Assembly (NCBI RefSeq): GCF_012910785.2
Contig: NZ_WTVH02000009.1
Location: 124,001 to 188,000 of the forward strand
Source: Aromatoleum buckelii
Lineage (GTDB): Bacteria; Pseudomonadota; Gammaproteobacteria; Burkholderiales; Rhodocyclaceae
Length of the DNA: 64,000 nucleotides
Direction: 5' to 3'
Below are positions 8,959-17,698 of this stretch, piece by piece. Position 1 is the stretch's first letter; the number at the start of each line of letters is the position of its first letter. The notes under the pieces are model-generated. The model saw nothing but the letters and a program-made list of their open reading frames with translations. It had not been told where the DNA came from and made no database searches. The position numbers and the translations under genes were made by a program.

Positions 8959-9645
8959 ATGACCGATTACGCCAATTTCCGAAGTGCCCTAAACGCAATC
9001 GTTAAAACCCTTGCCCCCCACCATGCGTCTGACGGACGGCGAGCAATGGCGGGAAAGCTTGCCGAGGCAGCAACCGGCAAGACTATCGAGAACCTAGCCT
9101 TCCGGTATCGTGACATAGGGCGCCTGTTTTTCCCCCACGACGAAGCCGCCGCTATCGAGCTTGGCGAGCGAATCAGCGCAGCACGGCGAGCCGGGGAAAT
9201 AGCCTCAATCATCCCATTTGGGGACAATGGCTTGCTACCAACCGACTTGCTGACTTGGGCAAACTGCCCGCCAGTCCGCGCAAGCAATCCCCTTTCGCAC
9301 TGGCTCCCAATCACTGAACACGATGCACCGGGCAACGATGCCCCGCTGGCGGTGAAAGAAACTGCCCCCGCGCCGCCTGCGGCAGAGGACGCGCAAGAGC
9401 CGAGCGGAGCGCCCGACCCGTGGATAGTGCGCGCCCGTGAACATGCCGACAATATCTGGCTGCGCGAGTTGGGGAACAACAAGCGACCGGCGAAGGAAAG
9501 CATTGCGCCAGAGATTGCCGGCCGGCTTTGGCGCGATGACAAGATGGTGACTCGCAGACGAGCGCGCATCACGGCTGATTACATCGTGAGCCATGCTTTG
9601 AACCCGAAGCGGAACGGAGGATGGGAGCCGCCCGTTCCCGAGTAA
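8959..9645 (+). CDS. Unrecognised 228-aa element protein
   Basis: 228 residues; I do not recognise the family. Residues 1-95 are mixed charged and helical (NAIVKTLAPHHASDG, ENLAFRYRDIGRLFFP, AIELGERISAARRAGEIASI). Residues 118-150 are a low-complexity Pro/Ala/Glu linker (PAPPAAEDAQEPSGAPDPW). Residues 150-228 form a basic, helical C-terminal part (AREHADNIWLRELGNNKR, MVTRRRARITADYIVSHAL) that could bind nucleic acid. No signal peptide or membrane segment is seen. The two-domain plus linker layout suggests an adaptor or DNA-binding protein. It stands between the integrase and the AlpA-like gene, with its own short upstream region, and is the element's best candidate cargo gene. Confidence 0.75.
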   Translation: MTDYANFRSALNAIVKTLAPHHASDGRRAMAGKLAEAATGKTIENLAFRYRDIGRLFFPHDEAAAIELGERISAARRAGEIASIIPFGDNGLLPTDLLTWANCPPVRASNPLSHWLPITEHDAPGNDAPLAVKETAPAPPAAEDAQEPSGAPDPWIVRAREHADNIWLRELGNNKRPAKESIAPEIAGRLWRDDKMVTRRRARITADYIVSHALNPKRNGGWEPPVPE

Positions 9646-9787
9646 CCGGAAAACCCGGAAAACGAAGCCCGGAAAAACTTTTCCGGTTGCAAGTGATTGA
9701 AAAGAGGCGAATTATTCGGAGTTCGTCTTTTGTTTTTTCCGGCTGAGATTTTCTCTCGTCACATCACATAGACGAGGGCATACAGCC
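9646..9787. promoter_or_regulatory. CCGGAAAA box cluster and inverted repeat before the AlpA-like gene
   Basis: CCGGAAAA occurs at 9646-9653, 9655-9662 and 9669-9676. Its complement TTTTCCGG occurs at 9679-9686 and 9735-9742. The third direct and first inverted copies form an 8-bp inverted repeat with a 2-base centre. A second inverted repeat, CTCGTC (9755-9760) / GACGAG (9771-9776), reaches into the GAGGG ribosome site of the AlpA-like gene. The layout fits an autoregulated promoter with several operator boxes. The palindrome could also act as a terminator for the 228-aa gene. Confidence 0.55.
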
Positions 9788-9970
9788 ATGCAGCAGACGA
9801 TTCAAACCGCGACACTCGCCAAAGCGACTGACCGCAAACCCGCATCCATCCGCACCGCCGTCTGGCGCAACGGACACTTCTGCGGCATCAAGCCCTTCAA
9901 GCTGCCGAACGGTCGCCTTCTGTGGCCGGCTGACGCAGTAGCCCGCCTGACCGCTGGCGAGGTGGCGTAA
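9788..9970 (+). CDS. AlpA-like small HTH protein (possible excisionase/regulator)
   Basis: 60 residues with a single helix-turn-helix-like fold: TLAKATDRKPASIRTAVWRN at about 9-28 and the wing-like segment IKPFKLPNGRLLWPADAVARL at 35-55, as in the AlpA / MerR-type small DNA-binding proteins of P4-like elements. In that family the protein promotes excision or activates integrase expression. A GAGGG ribosome site lies 9-13 bases ahead. Its TAA overlaps the next gene's ATG (TAATG), so the two are translationally coupled. Sequence alone does not prove AlpA membership. Confidence 0.78.
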   Translation: MQQTIQTATLAKATDRKPASIRTAVWRNGHFCGIKPFKLPNGRLLWPADAVARLTAGEVA

Positions 9971-10404
9971 TGAAAAAGCGCCCGACCCCCATTGAAGGAA
10001 AGCCGAGCGCCCCTGACAAGCGCCATTTTAACCCGACTGCCTCGCTTTTCCCCGAGATTGAGCCCCCCGTAACAGCCGCGCGCTGGCCCGCCGACGGCAC
10101 CCGCGCCGCCGCCGCCCTGCAAGCCCTGATTGCAGGCCCGCAGAACCAGTGCGACTACGGCCCCGGCTGGCGACTGGCCGCCTACGTGCAGAGCCTCGAA
10201 TACGACGGATGGGGCATCCGCTCGCGCCTCTTCAAGCATCCGCGCTGCGCCCGCCCGATTGCCGAATACACCCTCGACCGGCAGCACCCCGGAACCGCCG
10301 CCGCTCTGAAGGCCCGCCGCCATGCCGGTTTCCTCTCGCCCGATTTGGCCGTCGTCCTGCTGTTGCTGGCAGTCGGTGGCGCGATGCTGGCCGGCTGGCT
10401 GTAA
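9970..10404 (+). CDS. Small element protein with C-terminal membrane segment
   Basis: 144 residues, not recognised. The N-terminus is basic and proline-rich (KKRPTPIEGKPSAPDKRHFNP). The middle has YGPGWRLAAYVQSLEYDGWGIRSRLFKHPRC, which resembles helical repressor-like or DNA-binding text but is not decisive. The last 20 residues (LAVVLLLLAVGGAMLAGWL) form one likely membrane segment. It starts inside the stop of the AlpA-like gene and ends 9 bases before the replication gene, so the three are probably one transcript. A membrane-anchored partner of the replication protein is one possibility; that is a guess. Confidence 0.72.
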   Translation: MKKRPTPIEGKPSAPDKRHFNPTASLFPEIEPPVTAARWPADGTRAAAALQALIAGPQNQCDYGPGWRLAAYVQSLEYDGWGIRSRLFKHPRCARPIAEYTLDRQHPGTAAALKARRHAGFLSPDLAVVLLLLAVGGAMLAGWL

Positions 10405-10413
10405 GGGGCTCGC

Positions 10414-12507
10414 ATGAATCTGGTATTCGCCCCGACCCTGCCCGACGCCTTCGAGCGTGCCGGCCTGCCGTTCCCCGAGCGCGAGCCCGAGCCCGGCCGC
10501 CTGTGCCGATTCCCGACCAATGGCCGCAAGGACGATGCCGCCGGCTGGCTGCGCGTATTCCCCGACGCAGAGGGCGCGGTATTCGGAAGCTGGCGCGACG
10601 GCACCGCTTGGACTTGGCAGCGCGCGAAGGACGGTCCCGCCCCCGATGCGGCCGAACTGGCCCGCATCCGCGCCAATGCCGAGCGCATCCGCAAGGAAGC
10701 CGAAGCCGAGCGCGAGGAAGGCTATCGACAAGCCGCCAGCAAGGCCGCTGCAACGGTTCAGGCGGCCGAGCAGGCGCAAGGGCACCCCTACTTATCCACG
10801 AAGGGAATTGGCCCGCATATCGCCCGTGAGCGGAACGGCTCGCTCGTCATTCCGGTGTTCGACAACGACGGCAACGTTCAGAGCGTGCAGAGCGTGAGCC
10901 CGACCGGGGAGAAGCGGTTCATGCCCGGCGGAAAGATGCAGGGCGGCCGCTGCTGGCTTGGCGAACCGACCGACGCCGGCCCGCTGGTGCTGTGCGAGGG
11001 CTACGCGACTGGTGCGAGCATCCGCGAGGCGACCGGCTGGCCCGTATGCGTGACCTTCACCGCCGGAAACCTTCGCCCGGTGGCCTGCGACGTGCGCGAG
11101 CGATTCCCACGCGCCAAGCTGGTGATTGCCGGCGATGACGACCGCAAGACCGAGAGCAACCCCGGCCGCGCGAAAGCCCTTGAGGCCGCGAAGCTGGTCA
11201 ATGCCATCACGGTATTCCCGAGCTTCGACGGTCCCGAGGGAACCGACTTCAACGACATGGCGCAGCAGGCCGGCCGCGAGGCTGTAGCCCGGCTGATTCG
11301 TGACACCGTGGAGCCGCGCCGCTTCAAGCTGGCAGAGCGCACCGCTGCGCGCCTGTTCAAAGGCGAGCCGCCCCCGGTCAATTGGCTGGTGACGGGCATT
11401 TTCCCGCTTGGCGTGACATGCCTACTGGCGAGCCCGCCGAACGTCGGAAAATCGTTCCTCGCGCTTGAGCTGGCCGCGAAAGTCGCCGGCCGCCGGGACG
11501 GGGAATGCCCGCCGGTAGCCTTCGGCGCACTCGTGGCCGCGCATGGCCGCGCCGTGTATGTCTCTGCCGAGGATGACGAGCCCGAGATTCACCGCCGCCT
11601 GCATGCCCTGTGCGGTAGCGCCATGCCCGACCGGCTGCATGTCCTGAGCCTGCCGGACGTGGGGCACTTCGGCATCATCGAGCCCGACCCGGTGACGAAG
11701 GAGTTCCGCGCGACCCGCGAATGGTCCGAGCTTGCCGACGAAATCCGCGCGCTGCCGGACGTGCGGCTCGTGATTCTCGACACGCTGCAAGCCCTGACGA
11801 GTGGCGACACGAACACGAGCCAGGCCACGCAACCCCTGATGAACGAAGCAACCGCGCTCGCCCGCGCGACTGGTGCATGCGTCATGCTGATTCATCACGT
11901 CGCCAAGGGCTCGACGAAGGAAATCCGCAGTGCCTTGGATGCGATGGAAGCCATCCGGGGAAGCGGAGCCATTGCCGGCAGCGCGCGAGCCGCCTACGTG
12001 CTGTGGCCGCCGGCCGATGGAGGCCGCAACGTGTGCGAGGTGCTAGGCAACGAGTTCAAGGAAGGCCGCGTTGCCTTCGGGCTCGTGGCGAAAGCCTACG
12101 GGGATGCACGGCGCGACCGCTCCGTGTTCGTCCGCAACGAGCGCGGCATCCTGACCGACCGCACGCAGGCATACAACGCCCTGTCCGGGGGCGACACCGA
12201 CGCCATGCGCAATGACCTGTTGCGCGCCATCCGCGAGGCATGGCAGCGCGGGGAAGCCTTCGCCGCGAGCCAAGGCAGCAACGGCCTGCATAGCCGCCGC
12301 TTCGAGCTGCCCGAGAGCTTCCACGAGAAGCCCCGCCAATGGTTCGAGGAACAGGCCGGCAAGCTGTTGTCCGAAGGCAACATCAAGCGCCTGAGCTACC
12401 GGGGAGGGGCGCGACTCGTGCCGGCTGATGCGGAAACCGCCATGCCGACCCCGCCGGAAGGGGCAACGCCAGAGGCCGAAAACGTCGCGCCAGAGGTGAC
12501 GGAATGA
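10414..12507 (+). CDS. Toprim - AAA (RepA-like) primase/helicase-type replication protein
   Basis: 697 residues. Residues 30-70 (LCRFPTNGRKDDAAGWLRVFPDAEGAV) resemble the N-terminal domain of phage-type primases. An alanine/glutamate-rich helix follows (80-122). The Toprim domain has CEGYATG with E195 and the acidic triplet D241-D243. The C-terminal half is a RecA-fold ATPase: Walker A ASPPNVGKS at 339-347, Walker B LVILD at 452-456 and IHHVAKG at 493-499, as in plasmid RepA hexameric helicases. Such fusions prime and unwind DNA for elements that replicate on their own. An AAGGGG ribosome site precedes the ATG. The CGAACTGTGC array begins 8 bases after its stop. Confidence 0.92.
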   Translation: MNLVFAPTLPDAFERAGLPFPEREPEPGRLCRFPTNGRKDDAAGWLRVFPDAEGAVFGSWRDGTAWTWQRAKDGPAPDAAELARIRANAERIRKEAEAEREEGYRQAASKAAATVQAAEQAQGHPYLSTKGIGPHIARERNGSLVIPVFDNDGNVQSVQSVSPTGEKRFMPGGKMQGGRCWLGEPTDAGPLVLCEGYATGASIREATGWPVCVTFTAGNLRPVACDVRERFPRAKLVIAGDDDRKTESNPGRAKALEAAKLVNAITVFPSFDGPEGTDFNDMAQQAGREAVARLIRDTVEPRRFKLAERTAARLFKGEPPPVNWLVTGIFPLGVTCLLASPPNVGKSFLALELAAKVAGRRDGECPPVAFGALVAAHGRAVYVSAEDDEPEIHRRLHALCGSAMPDRLHVLSLPDVGHFGIIEPDPVTKEFRATREWSELADEIRALPDVRLVILDTLQALTSGDTNTSQATQPLMNEATALARATGACVMLIHHVAKGSTKEIRSALDAMEAIRGSGAIAGSARAAYVLWPPADGGRNVCEVLGNEFKEGRVAFGLVAKAYGDARRDRSVFVRNERGILTDRTQAYNALSGGDTDAMRNDLLRAIREAWQRGEAFAASQGSNGLHSRRFELPESFHEKPRQWFEEQAGKLLSEGNIKRLSYRGGARLVPADAETAMPTPPEGATPEAENVAPEVTE

Positions 12508-12514
12508 CGTCCGG

Positions 12515-12759
12515 CGAACTGTGCCGAACTGTGCAGGAATCCGAACTGTTCGGAACAGTACCAAGCCCTGCACAGTTTGGAAGCGAAGCACACTCCCAGC
12601 ATTGGCGCGGGTTTCAGGCCCGTTTTTATGACAATGGAACTGTGCCGGAATCGAACTGTGCGGAAGCCCTGCACAGTTTGCAAGTAATTGATTTAAAAGG
12701 GAAAAATGAACTGTGCAACTGTGCCCCCCTAAAGGGGGAAGAGAAAGCCGCACAGTTCG
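12515..12759. repeat. CGAACTGTGC repeat array (candidate iterons / origin)
   Basis: Direct copies of (C/G/T)GAACTGTGC or CAACTGTGC lie at 12515-12524, 12525-12534, 12636-12645, 12652-12661, 12707-12716 and 12716-12724. Inverted copies lie at 12570-12579, 12671-12680 and 12750-12759. A variant at 12542-12551 is part of the perfect palindrome ACTGTTC-G-GAACAGT (12545-12559). A 17-bp block around the inverted copies repeats at 12563-12579 and 12664-12680. The last inverted copy is the loop of a hairpin (AAGCCG / CGGCTT). An AT-rich stretch lies at 12681-12710. Position directly behind the replication gene fits an iteron-type origin. Confidence 0.7.
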
Positions 12760-12872
12760 GCTTTTCTCTCCCCTTCGAGGTGCCGGGGGAAGTCGGAAAA
12801 CGCTTCACCCCTGGCGATGAACTTCTTCAGCAAACCGCCCCGGCCGGCCTGCCGGGAATCCGGGGGCAGGGG

Positions 12873-13126
12873 AGGGGCGGGGTAGAAGTCTGGACCCCCT
12901 CAAGGCGGGAAACCGCTCGGTTCCGCACGCGCGGAAAAAATCCCCCTCCTGAGCGGAATTCAAATCAGCAAACGGGGGGCGGCTCAGAAGTCCGACGCTT
13001 CGACCCCGGTAACCGCCCGGTTCCCGCTCCCGCGCAAACGCTAACCAAAAAAGGACAGGGGGCGGGTCGAAAGTCTGGCGCTTCGAGCCCGGTAACCGCC
13101 CGGTAAGTGCCGAGCAAACGCTAACC
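12873..13126. repeat. Degenerate direct repeats of about 83-bp period
   Basis: Two copies, about 12974-13046 and 13057-13126, share a long similar text. They have an identical 17-bp core with CCCGGTAACCGCCCGGT at 13005-13021 and 13088-13104, and an identical GCAAACGCTAACC at 13034-13046 and 13114-13126. A weaker third copy begins near 12873 (AGAAGTCTGGA, GGGAAACCGCTCGGTTCC). Each core holds the near-palindrome CGGT-A-ACCG. The stretch 12760-13179 otherwise shows no convincing gene; an overlapping open frame (12504-13106) reads through both repeat arrays and was rejected. Confidence 0.65.
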
Positions 13127-13179
13127 CGGAAAAACCAGTCGTGCGCGACATCCGCTCGCGCGCGCAGGAGAACAACATT

Positions 13180-13359
13180 ATGCAGAACCTTCCACGAAGC
13201 ATCAAAACCGCTCTGAATCGCCGCAGTCACGCCGAAGGGCTCGCATATGCCGAAGTCGTCAAAAGCCGCTTGCTGGCCGATTTGGAGCGTTTGAAGGCCC
13301 AAGGCGCGAAGCCAGCGGAACTTGTCGCCTATCTGACGCGAAGCACGCCCGCCAAGTAG
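13180..13359 (+). CDS. 59-aa helical element protein
   Basis: 59 residues from the ATG at 13180, which has AGGAG 9 bases upstream; a GTG at 13141 in the same frame is less likely. The sequence MQNLPRSIKTALNRRSHAEGLAYAEVVKSRLLADLERLKAQGAKPAELVAYLTRS is entirely compatible with two or three amphipathic helices and is basic. Family not recognised; size and charge fit a small regulator or accessory DNA-binding protein. It is the last gene of the element before attR and is followed by a good terminator at 13522-13544. Confidence 0.6.
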   Translation: MQNLPRSIKTALNRRSHAEGLAYAEVVKSRLLADLERLKAQGAKPAELVAYLTRSTPAK

Positions 13360-13521
13360 CCGAAGCGAGCCGTTCAGGGGCTTGCCGGGCATCGGTAAGG
13401 CTCCCCCTTGCCGGCCTCTGCATCGCCCGGAAAACCGCTCCATTTCGCGGTCGTGCGCAATGATGGAACCGGCCGGTAACGGGCTCTGAACGCGTGGAGT
13501 TTGAAGCTGCCCCCACCCCCG

Positions 13522-13544
13522 ACCCGGCCACGCGCCGGGTTTTC
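13522..13544 (+). terminator. Rho-independent terminator
   Basis: A perfect 7-bp stem ACCCGGC (13522-13528) / GCCGGGT (13534-13540) with a 5-base loop is followed by a T-run. It would stop forward transcription from the element before it enters the tRNA gene from its antisense side. Confidence 0.8.
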
Positions 13545-13586
13545 CGTTTGTCTGCTGCGCCCTGTCTCGCTCTAGCGATTTTTTCT

Positions 13587-13607
13587 ATTCGTCCCCCAGT
13601 CGTCCCC
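13587..13607. repeat. GTCCCC-rich 21-bp repeat, right copy
   Basis: Exact copy of 7408-7428, same orientation, 19 bp inside attR. On the right the run extends with one more GTCCCCC unit. See the left copy for the interpretation as integrase arm sites. Confidence 0.6.
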
Positions 13608-13626
13608 CGTCCCCCGGAAAGCAAAA

Positions 13627-13711
13627 CGCCAACCCCGAAGAATTGGCGCAAGTGCTTGATTCGCATGGTGGGCCCAGCAGGACTCGAACCTGCAACCAAA
13701 GGATTATGAGT
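13627..13711. repeat. attR: 85-bp direct repeat within intact tRNA-Ile2
   Basis: Matches 7195-7279 with a single difference (13641). It supplies the 3' half of the intact tRNA from the anticodon loop onward and, beyond the CCA, a stem-loop (CGCCAA 13627-13632 / TTGGCG 13643-13648). On the tRNA's strand that stem is followed by TTTT, so the element brings its own tRNA terminator. The left copy lacks this T-run. Confidence 0.93.
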
Positions 13712-13741
13712 CCTCTGCTCTAACCATTGAGCTATGGGCCC
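13666..13741 (-). tRNA. tRNA-Ile2 (CAU, lysidine-type)
   Basis: 76 bases with encoded CCA (13666-13668). The acceptor stem GGGCCCA pairs with TGGGCCC; the D-arm has AGCTCAATGGTTAGAGC; the anticodon loop reads CTCATAA with anticodon CAU; the T-arm has GGTTCGAGTCC. The GACTCATAATC anticodon arm is characteristic of the isoleucine tRNA whose C34 is converted to lysidine to read AUA, not of tRNA-Met. It lies 49 bases after rpoD on the same strand. The integrated element rebuilds its 3' half. Confidence 0.93.
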
Positions 13742-13790
13742 GGGAAAAGGGGTTGCCGGTCGCGGGGACGGGCGAGGGAGGAGAGGAAGA

Positions 13791-15782
<1,992 letters not shown>

Positions 15783-15831
15783 GGTACTCCTTGGTTCGGG
15801 CTGGAAATGAATTGGGTAACCTGCAATGTTA

Positions 15832-17661
15832 CTAAAAATCTTGGACTTTGCCGAGATTGACGAGGTTCATTTTTTCGATTAGCAGCGCTGCAAGCCGGTG
15901 CCGCTCGATCGGCGACAGGCCGGATTCACGCTCCCGCGCGGTCAGGCCGTCAATTTCACGGGCGAGCGCGTCGGCGTGCAGTTTGCGCAGTGTGTCTTCG
16001 AAAAGTATCTCGACGATCGCATCGTCGAACTCCGCTTCGACAAGTTCGCCTGCTGCCTTCGCCAGCGTTTTCCCGTGTGGGGTTTCGCGGAAGCGTTCGA
16101 CCAGTGGGCCGAGCCCGACGTTCGCGGCGAGATCTCCGGTGTTTGTCGCGTCGATGATTGCGACCAGCGCTTCGCCCTCGGCGTTCATTGTCGGAACGAG
16201 GTCGACCGGCAGTCGCGCCGCCAAGGCGGGGTGCTGGAGCACGAGCCGCAAGAGCGTGCCCACGGTCGAAGGCGGTTTGCGCCGGGGACGCATTCCCGGG
16301 GCCAATCGGCGCGGGGGGGTGGTGGTAGGGTGATGGTGGGGACCCGCGTCGGCGTGCTCGACGGGCCATTCGCGGCCCTCTGCGGAGAGCCCATACGCCC
16401 GCTCGATTTCGCTCTGGCTGAACTGGCTCGCCTCGGCGATCGACTTCACGATCTGCAGCCGCAGCATCGGCGCGGTGATCCGGGTGACCAAAGGTTTCGC
16501 TTCATGAACGAGTCGTGCACGCCCTTCTGCGGTATCGAGCGCGCAGTCCGTCTGCAGTTCGCGCAGCAGGAAGTTTGTCAGCGTTGTTGCAGCGTCAGCG
16601 GCCTGGCGGAACGCCTCGGCGCCATGAGCGCGCACGAACGAATCCGGGTCGTGTTGCTCGGGCAGGAACAGGAAGGCGAGGGTGACGTCGTCGCGCAGGG
16701 CTTCGAGCGACGATTCGAGCGCCCGTCGAGCGGCCTTGCGCCCCGCCGCGTCGCCGTCGAAGCAGAACACGACGCGTCGGGACTGTCGCAGCAGCACATT
16801 GATGTGGTGCGTCGTTGTCGCAGTGCCGAGTGTCGCGACCGAATTGCCGATACCGTGCTGGGCGAGCGCCACGACGTCCATGTAGCCTTCGACGACGATC
16901 GCATGGCCCGCATCGCGGATCGATTTCTGCGCCTGGAGCAGCCCGTACAGTTCGCGGCCTTTCTCGAACAGCGGGGTTTCCGGCGAGTTAAGGTACTTCG
17001 GTTCGCCGCTGTCCAGAACGCGTCCGCCGAACGCAATGACACGCCCGCGCCGGTCCTGGATCGGAAACATGATGCGGTTGCGGAAGCGGTCGTAGCGTCG
17101 TCCGGCTTCATTCTCGATCACGAGTCCGGCTTCGAGCAGTGCCTTCGCATCGTAATCCGGGAAGCTGTTGCGCAAGCCCTGCCAGTCGTCGGGTGCATAG
17201 CCGATGCCGAAGCGCGCAGCGATTTCACCGCTGACGCCGCGTCTTTTGAGGTAGTCGATCGCCGCGGACGCCTGCCTGAGCTGGTCGCGGTAGTGTCGCG
17301 CCGCGACGGTCATCGCCTCGATCAGCGCTGCCTGCGCGGGGTTCGTGTCGTTACGGGGATTCGGGCCGCGTTCCTGCGGGACCTGCAGGCCTGCCTGGGC
17401 GGCGAGTTCCTTGACTGCCTCGACGAACGGCAGCCCGCTGTATTCCATCAGGAATCCGACGGCACTGCCGTGGGCGCCACAGCCGAAGCAGTGGTAGAAC
17501 TGCTTGGTCGGACTGACCGAGAACGAGGGCGACTTCTCGCCGTGGAACGGGCAGCAGGCGAAGTAGTTGGCGCCGCCTTTTTTCAGCGGCAGGTGACGCT
17601 CGATGACGTCGACGATGTCGATCCGGGCGAGCAGATCCTGAATGAACGACTGCGGAATCAT
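15832..17661 (-). CDS. dnaG: DNA primase DnaG
   Basis: 609 residues. The N-terminal zinc finger is C37-x2-H40 ... C58-x2-C61 (CCPFH, HCFGCG). The catalytic core has the Toprim signatures [11 protein letters not shown] and [12 protein letters not shown]. The C-terminal DnaB-interacting helicase-binding domain occupies about the last 150 residues after a basic, His/Pro-rich linker near 440-465. It makes RNA primers at the replication fork. It lies 37 bases after yqeY and 49 before rpoD in the classic macromolecular-synthesis operon. Confidence 0.98.
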   Translation of the reverse strand: MIPQSFIQDLLARIDIVDVIERHLPLKKGGANYFACCPFHGEKSPSFSVSPTKQFYHCFGCGAHGSAVGFLMEYSGLPFVEAVKELAAQAGLQVPQERGPNPRNDTNPAQAALIEAMTVAARHYRDQLRQASAAIDYLKRRGVSGEIAARFGIGYAPDDWQGLRNSFPDYDAKALLEAGLVIENEAGRRYDRFRNRIMFPIQDRRGRVIAFGGRVLDSGEPKYLNSPETPLFEKGRELYGLLQAQKSIRDAGHAIVVEGYMDVVALAQHGIGNSVATLGTATTTHHINVLLRQSRRVVFCFDGDAAGRKAARRALESSLEALRDDVTLAFLFLPEQHDPDSFVRAHGAEAFRQAADAATTLTNFLLRELQTDCALDTAEGRARLVHEAKPLVTRITAPMLRLQIVKSIAEASQFSQSEIERAYGLSAEGREWPVEHADAGPHHHPTTTPPRRLAPGMRPRRKPPSTVGTLLRLVLQHPALAARLPVDLVPTMNAEGEALVAIIDATNTGDLAANVGLGPLVERFRETPHGKTLAKAAGELVEAEFDDAIVEILFEDTLRKLHADALAREIDGLTARERESGLSPIERHRLAALLIEKMNLVNLGKVQDF

Positions 17662-17698
17662 GACCGGGGGCCTGCCCGCCCGCTGGGGTGGCAGGCAA

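Larger units (their letters stand above)
13360..13626. other. Right-end non-coding DNA of the element
   Basis: No gene is seen here. It contains a CCGGAAAA box at 13427-13434 (another lies at 13126-13133), the terminator at 13522-13544, and the right copy of the GTCCCC-rich repeat at 13587-13607. The GTCCCC unit continues as a tandem run to 13615. These features suit an attachment-site arm region. Confidence 0.55.
7195..13711. mobile_element. Integrated element in tRNA-Ile2(CAU), one unit 6,432 bp
   Basis: The element is bounded by an 85-bp direct repeat at 7195-7279 and 13627-13711 that differs at one base (G at 7209, A at 13641). The right copy is part of an intact tRNA-Ile2 gene; the left copy carries only the 3' 46 bases of that tRNA plus downstream sequence. 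This is the standard result of tyrosine-recombinase integration into a tRNA 3' end. Contents in order: integrase, 228-aa unknown, AlpA-like protein, 144-aa protein, Toprim-AAA replication protein, two repeat arrays, 59-aa protein. No phage structural, terminase, relaxase or type IV secretion genes are visible. Distance between matching repeat positions gives the unit length. Whether it still excises is unknown. Confidence 0.92.

Noticed and set aside
12043-12753. 236-codon minus-strand open frame over the iteron array
   Set aside because: Covers the end of the replication gene on the opposite strand; no domain and no ribosome site.
12504-13106. 200-codon open frame overlapping the replication gene stop (ATGA) and running through both repeat arrays
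   Set aside because: Its start position is attractive, but the product is low-complexity and its sequence is dictated by the DNA repeats in changing phase. No ribosome site or domain. It could still be translated; proteomics would decide.
12515-13126. CRISPR array
   Set aside because: Repeats are short, in both orientations and irregularly spaced, without uniform spacers or cas genes.
13666-13741. Reading the CAU tRNA as tRNA-Met
   Set aside because: The anticodon arm GACTCATAATC and acceptor pairs match lysidine-type tRNA-Ile2 rather than initiator or elongator Met.
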